Shown in pieces: positions 60,121 to 64,000 of a DNA stretch of 64,000 nt. Source of the DNA: Fen-1308 sp035319125 (GTDB taxonomy: Bacteria > Nitrospirota > Thermodesulfovibrionia > Thermodesulfovibrionales > Dissulfurispiraceae); assembly GCA_035319125.1 (NCBI GenBank), contig DATHDG010000044.1, forward strand, positions 5,397 to 69,396. The letters run 5' to 3'. The notes beneath the pieces were generated by a model, which saw only the letters and a program-made list of their open reading frames with translations, was not told the origin of the DNA and searched no databases. Each line of letters starts with the position of its first letter. Position 1 is the first letter of the stretch. Position numbers and translations under genes: made by a program.

Positions 60121-61860
60121 TTAGTCAGCAAATGTTACCCGCAATACTTCTTCCACTGATGTTATGCCTTCTATAACTTTCCTGATTCCGCTTTGCCGAA
60201 GCGTAGTCATTCCAAGCATTACAGCTTCCTGCTTCAAATCACCGGCTGAAATATCTCTAAGCACCATGTCCTGCAGGTCCCTGCGCAGAGGCATAACCTC
60301 ATAAATAGCAGTTCTTCCGAAGTAACCGGTATTATTGCAGTTAGGGCAGCCGGCGCCTATATAACAGGTCACATTGCCCATTACATCGGATGGAAAACCG
60401 ATCTTCAACATGGTTTCTTCATCAAATGTCTGTGCCAACTTACAGTGTTCACAAACTACTCTTATCAACCGTTGCGCAACTGCAAGGGACACGGCAGACG
60501 ACACTGCGACAGGTTCAATGCCCATGTGAACCAATCGAGTTATAATCCCAGCTGCATCATTGGCAGGAAGAGTACTGAGCACAAGATGACCTGTCAATGC
60601 AGCTTTGACCGCCAACTCTGCAGTCAGATTATCCTTAATCTCGCCAAGCATGATCACATCCGTGTCCTGGCTCAGAAAAGATTCCATCGATACCGCATAG
60701 GTAAGGCCGATATCAGGTTTTATCTGACCCTGATTTATGCCGTAAAGATTAAATTCTATCGGATCCTCAGCAGTCATGATATTAATGCCTGGCTTGTTCA
60801 AATGGAGCAGCGCTGAATAAAGAGTTGTAGTTTTACCGCTCTCAGCAGGGCCTGATACAATTATCATTCCCTGCGGCTTCTCGATCGACTCGGTAAAATC
60901 GGGCAATTGCGTCTGATCTAAACCCAGCTTAAAGATATCGAAAGGCAGATGGGCTTTATCCAACACTCTTACAACAATCTTTTCTCCAAACAGAGTCGGG
61001 AAGATGGAAGCCCTGCAGTCGATCTCCTTATCTGCACCAAAACGAAATTTTGTCCGCCCAGATTGCGGCAGCCTCCTTTCAGAAACATCGAGATTGAACA
61101 TTATCTTGACTTTGGCAGCCATTATATTTCTCATCCGGGCGGGAAGCTTCAGCACAGGCTTCAGCACTCCATCTATCCGATAGCGCACCCTCAAAATTTC
61201 TTCGCTAGGTTCAATATGTATATCAGTCGCCCGGTATTTCACAGCATTGATAACAATGCCTTTCAGCATCTTTTCGACCGGGACGGTCAAGTCTTTCTGC
61301 TCTTCTTCCTCGACTGTTTCGGAGACTATGACCTCGTCGATACCTGCATCCAGGCTCTGATCTATCTCTTCTATCTTAACGCTGTCACGTTTCCATTCAG
61401 TCTTTGTCTCAATGCAGTTCTTGGCTTTTTCGGTGGCCGTATAATTTCTTTCAATAGCTTCCATTATCAGCGATTCCATTGCCACATATACTGATATGTT
61501 CATTCCTGTTATAAACTTTATATCTTCAATAGCGAACTGGTTGGACGGGTCTGCAATTGCTATTCTTAAGTTCCCACCCATAAGAGCAAGAGGAATCAAA
61601 TGGTACCTCTTGGCGACATCGTAGGGTATATATTTGAACACAGATGGATCGAATTTGAAATCGGTAAGGTTTATCGGAGGTACATTATACTGCCTGCTGA
61701 GAAATGTTATAAGGCTTTCTTCAGATACAGCTTCAAGTTTAAGCAACGCGGAGCCAAGCCTTGTTCCCTCAGCCTTTTGTATTGAGAGTGCATCCTGAAG
61801 CTGCCCTTCGTTAATGAGCCTGGCCTTGACCAGGAGTTGACCCAGCAAAGTCTTATCCAC
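60121..61860 (-). CDS. PilB/GspE-family ATPase with altered catalytic boxes
   Basis: A 579-residue protein from a GTG at 61860. The N-terminus carries two tandem 24-residue MshE-type motifs, residues 5-28 (LLGQLLVKARLINEG...) and 34-57 (RLGSALLKLEAVSEE...), separated by exactly five residues, the arrangement that binds c-di-GMP in Vibrio MshE. The ATPase domain keeps Walker A (GPAESGKT from G337) and the zinc Cys pairs (CEHCKL, CPNCNNTGY), but conserved positions differ: LSQDTDVIMLGEIKD instead of LRQDPD...GEIRD, and the His box reads STLPAND (P432). Activity may be reduced or specialised. In an operon with pilT. Confidence 0.85.
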   Translation of the reverse strand: MDKTLLGQLLVKARLINEGQLQDALSIQKAEGTRLGSALLKLEAVSEESLITFLSRQYNVPPINLTDFKFDPSVFKYIPYDVAKRYHLIPLALMGGNLRIAIADPSNQFAIEDIKFITGMNISVYVAMESLIMEAIERNYTATEKAKNCIETKTEWKRDSVKIEEIDQSLDAGIDEVIVSETVEEEEQKDLTVPVEKMLKGIVINAVKYRATDIHIEPSEEILRVRYRIDGVLKPVLKLPARMRNIMAAKVKIMFNLDVSERRLPQSGRTKFRFGADKEIDCRASIFPTLFGEKIVVRVLDKAHLPFDIFKLGLDQTQLPDFTESIEKPQGMIIVSGPAESGKTTTLYSALLHLNKPGINIMTAEDPIEFNLYGINQGQIKPDIGLTYAVSMESFLSQDTDVIMLGEIKDNLTAELAVKAALTGHLVLSTLPANDAAGIITRLVHMGIEPVAVSSAVSLAVAQRLIRVVCEHCKLAQTFDEETMLKIGFPSDVMGNVTCYIGAGCPNCNNTGYFGRTAIYEVMPLRRDLQDMVLRDISAGDLKQEAVMLGMTTLRQSGIRKVIEGITSVEEVLRVTFAD

Positions 61861-61946
61861 ACTATAGAGTTTACGTCAAATCATTTTTTTTTAAAAGGGG
61901 GGTAGCGATCATTCTTAACCTAAGGAAATATGTTATATTTAACTGC

Positions 61947-63776
61947 ATGGTTACAATTAGAAAGAAACTCGGCGAAATCCTTCAGGAACAGGGGCTGATT
62001 ACCGATGAGCAGCTCGAGAAAGCCCTTGAACACCAAAAAACAATAAAAAAGAAGATAGGTGAAGCGCTTGTCGATCTGAGCTATGTTACAAAAGAACAGA
62101 TTGTTGATGCTCTTGCACAGAAGTTTTCCATGCCGATTATCGAATTTCTTGACAATGTAGACGTTGAACTTTCGTTAGATCTTAAAAATATAATTCCGAA
62201 GAAAATGGCCAAGGACAAGCTTATTTTCCCGATCGAAAAGCGGGATTCCACCCTGGTTCTCGTGATGGCAAATCCATTGGATTATAGGGCAATAGACGAC
62301 ATATCATTCAACACTAAGCTTAGAATTTCACCTATAATCTCTTACGAGAGTTCTATACTTGATGCCATTGAACGCTATTATGTGGAAGGCGCTGATAGCC
62401 CTGAACTCCTCGATCTTTATAGCTCTAACCTCAGCGCTGACAAAGAGATACAGTTTTCAGAAGTTCCCAGAGGCGATGAAGCAGATTCCAACATTGAATC
62501 TTTATATTCGAAAAGCAAAGCGCCTCCTATCGTAAAGCTCGTTGCTATGACTATTGCCGAGGCAATCAAGATGAGAGCGAGCGATATCCATATAGAACCG
62601 CGGCGACGTTTGGTGCAGGTTAGGTTCAGAGTCGATGGGGATCTGCGTAACATTTTCACGTATGATCGGCATCTGCATGACTCGGTGATTTCCAGGATAA
62701 AGATCATCTCGAGCCTGGATATAACCAACCGAAGATTGCCGCAGGACGGCAGTAGTCATGTAACCCTGCATAATAAGGAGATCGATCTCAGAATATCGAC
62801 AATCCCATCCATCAATGGCGAGAAAGTAGTGATAAGGCTTCTTGATCAAAGCTTAGGCGTAGTCTCGTTGAATGAACTGGGAATGCCTGATGAAATAAAA
62901 AACCCTGTTTCCGACGTCCTTCGAAGGCCCCAGGGTATGCTTATAGTTACAGGCCCCACTGGCAGCGGAAAAACTACCACCCTTTATTCAGCACTCAAAC
63001 ATATGATGTCCGAGACGCGGAACATAGTTACTATTGAAGATCCGGTTGAATATAAGTTAGAGGGGATTACACAGATACAGGTTAATGAGGACATTGGCAG
63101 GAGCTTTTCAACTATCCTGAGATCAGTGCTCAGACAGGACCCGGATGTGGTAAAAATCGGAGAAATACGAGACAGCGAAACTGCGGAAATAGCCATGAGA
63201 GCTTCTATGACCGGCCATTTCGTGCTGACAACCCTCCACACAAACAGCACTGCTGCTACGATAACCCGTCTTATTGATATCGGGATACCATCTTATCTTA
63301 TAGGTTCTTCAATAAGTGGTATTCTTGCACAGCGGCTTGTTAAACGGATATGCACACGCTGTAAAATGGAGCGCGAAGTCGACGGCGAACTTTCAGCCTT
63401 CATGGAAAGCTTCGGTTTGAACCAATTAACCAAGCATTATTATGGGGAAGGCTGTCAGTATTGCTATAATACCGGATATCAAGGCAGAACAGCTGTCTAT
63501 GAATACCTTCCTATATCTATCGGCATAAAGACACTTCTTTTTCAAAAGGCTACTGAGATTCAAATAGCTGAAACAGCTCAGCAGCATGGTGTTAAGTTTT
63601 TGTTCGACAATGCCTGGGAAAAGGTCAGGATTGGTGACACTACTGTTGATGAAATTATGGCTAAGGTACCGGTTGAGGAAGGGCGCCGGGGTACCGCTAT
63701 CATGCCAAAGGGTGGCGATCGCAGGAAAAGGGAAAGAAGGTCTTCAACTCCAAAAAAGACAACAGCCGCATCTTAA
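61947..63776 (+). CDS. Type IV pilus assembly ATPase PilB-like
   Basis: A 609-residue PilB/GspE ATPase. The N-terminus has tandem MshE-like motifs at residues 7-30 (KLGEILQEQGLITDE...) and 36-59 (KIGEALVDLSYVTKE...), again five residues apart, though with Lys in place of the leading Arg. Walker A GPTGSGKTT, Asp box LRQDPDVVKIGEIRD and His box TTLHTNS are canonical; the zinc site is CTRCKM and CQYCYNTGY. The last 30 residues are strongly basic (GGDRRKRERRSS). Divergent from the other PilB-like gene, with 86 bp between. Confidence 0.9.
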   Translation: MVTIRKKLGEILQEQGLITDEQLEKALEHQKTIKKKIGEALVDLSYVTKEQIVDALAQKFSMPIIEFLDNVDVELSLDLKNIIPKKMAKDKLIFPIEKRDSTLVLVMANPLDYRAIDDISFNTKLRISPIISYESSILDAIERYYVEGADSPELLDLYSSNLSADKEIQFSEVPRGDEADSNIESLYSKSKAPPIVKLVAMTIAEAIKMRASDIHIEPRRRLVQVRFRVDGDLRNIFTYDRHLHDSVISRIKIISSLDITNRRLPQDGSSHVTLHNKEIDLRISTIPSINGEKVVIRLLDQSLGVVSLNELGMPDEIKNPVSDVLRRPQGMLIVTGPTGSGKTTTLYSALKHMMSETRNIVTIEDPVEYKLEGITQIQVNEDIGRSFSTILRSVLRQDPDVVKIGEIRDSETAEIAMRASMTGHFVLTTLHTNSTAATITRLIDIGIPSYLIGSSISGILAQRLVKRICTRCKMEREVDGELSAFMESFGLNQLTKHYYGEGCQYCYNTGYQGRTAVYEYLPISIGIKTLLFQKATEIQIAETAQQHGVKFLFDNAWEKVRIGDTTVDEIMAKVPVEEGRRGTAIMPKGGDRRKRERRSSTPKKTTAAS

Positions 63777-63777
63777 G

Positions 63778-64000
63778 TTAAGAGATGCAGATATAAACCC
63801 GTCTTGTCCTGGGACCGTCAAATTCACATAAAAAAACAGACTGCCAAGTGCCCAGCAGTAGTCTGCCGTTTTCAATAGGACAAACAGCAGCATTGCCCGT
63901 CATGGTTGTCTTGATGTGGGCAGCTGAATTCCCCTCGCTGTGATGGTAATCGCCTTCTAACGGAATTAGCTTATTCAGCATGGAAATGATATCGCGTTTG
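63778..64000 (-). CDS. YjbQ/UPF0047 family protein, 3' part only
   Basis: The last 73 codons of a minus-strand gene that runs off the right edge. The frame stays open to the edge (KRDIISMLNKLIP...), so the internal ATG at 63981 is not the start. HHSEGNSAAHIK, PIENGRLLLGTWQSVFLCE and DGPRTRRVYI are the conserved end of the YjbQ (UPF0047, secondary thiamine-phosphate synthase-like) family. The biological role is uncertain. Confidence 0.85.
   Translation of the reverse strand, partial: KRDIISMLNKLIPLEGDYHHSEGNSAAHIKTTMTGNAAVCPIENGRLLLGTWQSVFLCEFDGPRTRRVYICIS

Overview
The window looks like a chromosome segment of an anaerobic, Gram-negative, sulfate-metabolising bacterium. It carries the complete sulfate-to-sulfite machinery (sat, aprBA, qmoABC) next to adenylate kinase and a membrane pyrophosphatase. 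It also has a type II secretion system and type IV pilus ATPases, which imply an outer membrane. A member of Nitrospirota (Thermodesulfovibrio-like) or Desulfobacterota fits best; this is inferred from gene content, not from a phylogenetic tree.

Layout. 1-4165: the start of a YbhB-like exported protein, an exported metallophosphoesterase, and a PD-(D/E)XK-like protein with a disturbed 5' end. 4166-9573: glgC, then a four-gene set (TVP38 membrane protein, MerA-like flavoprotein, two arsenosugar-type glycosyltransferases) and an XRE regulator. 9813-12531: ExeA- and GspB-like accessory secretion genes and two envelope proteins. 12674-22653: tRNA-Ser, a GGDEF-EAL protein and, divergent from it, a 2595-residue polyketide synthase. 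22691-32421: housekeeping and envelope genes (MBL hydrolase, murJ, DedA, polyferredoxin, prmC-prfA-DUF1385-rpmE, PAP2, GT39). 32723-45550: hppA, qmoCBA, aprAB, sat, adk, rdgB and initiator tRNA, all on the minus strand. 46107-57065: the type II secretion operon gspG-E-F-H-I-J-K-L-M-C with divergent gspD. 57136-64000: a PilZ protein, tRNA-Phe, phosphoglycerate mutase, pilT, two PilB-type ATPases and the end of a YjbQ-family gene.

The most striking object is the megasynthase at 14866-22653. Its order is PilZ - KS - AT - ACP - KR - DH - PPTase - hotdog TE - hotdog TE. The core order is that of enediyne/polyene iterative PKSs, but here one polypeptide also carries an N-terminal c-di-GMP-type PilZ domain and two C-terminal enediyne-type thioesterase domains. 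A GGDEF-EAL protein that could make or degrade c-di-GMP is encoded divergently across a 418-bp regulatory region. The proposed reading is a self-contained, c-di-GMP-gated polyene synthase.

The c-di-GMP theme recurs: a stand-alone PilZ protein beside gspD, and two PilB-type ATPases with tandem MshE-like N-terminal motifs. The sulfate block is a coherent bioenergetic module: Sat makes APS and PPi, HppA uses the PPi to pump ions, AprBA reduces APS with electrons from QmoABC, and Adk recycles the AMP. HppA carries an unusual C-terminal OmpA-like domain. No rRNA, CRISPR array, integrase or transposase was seen.
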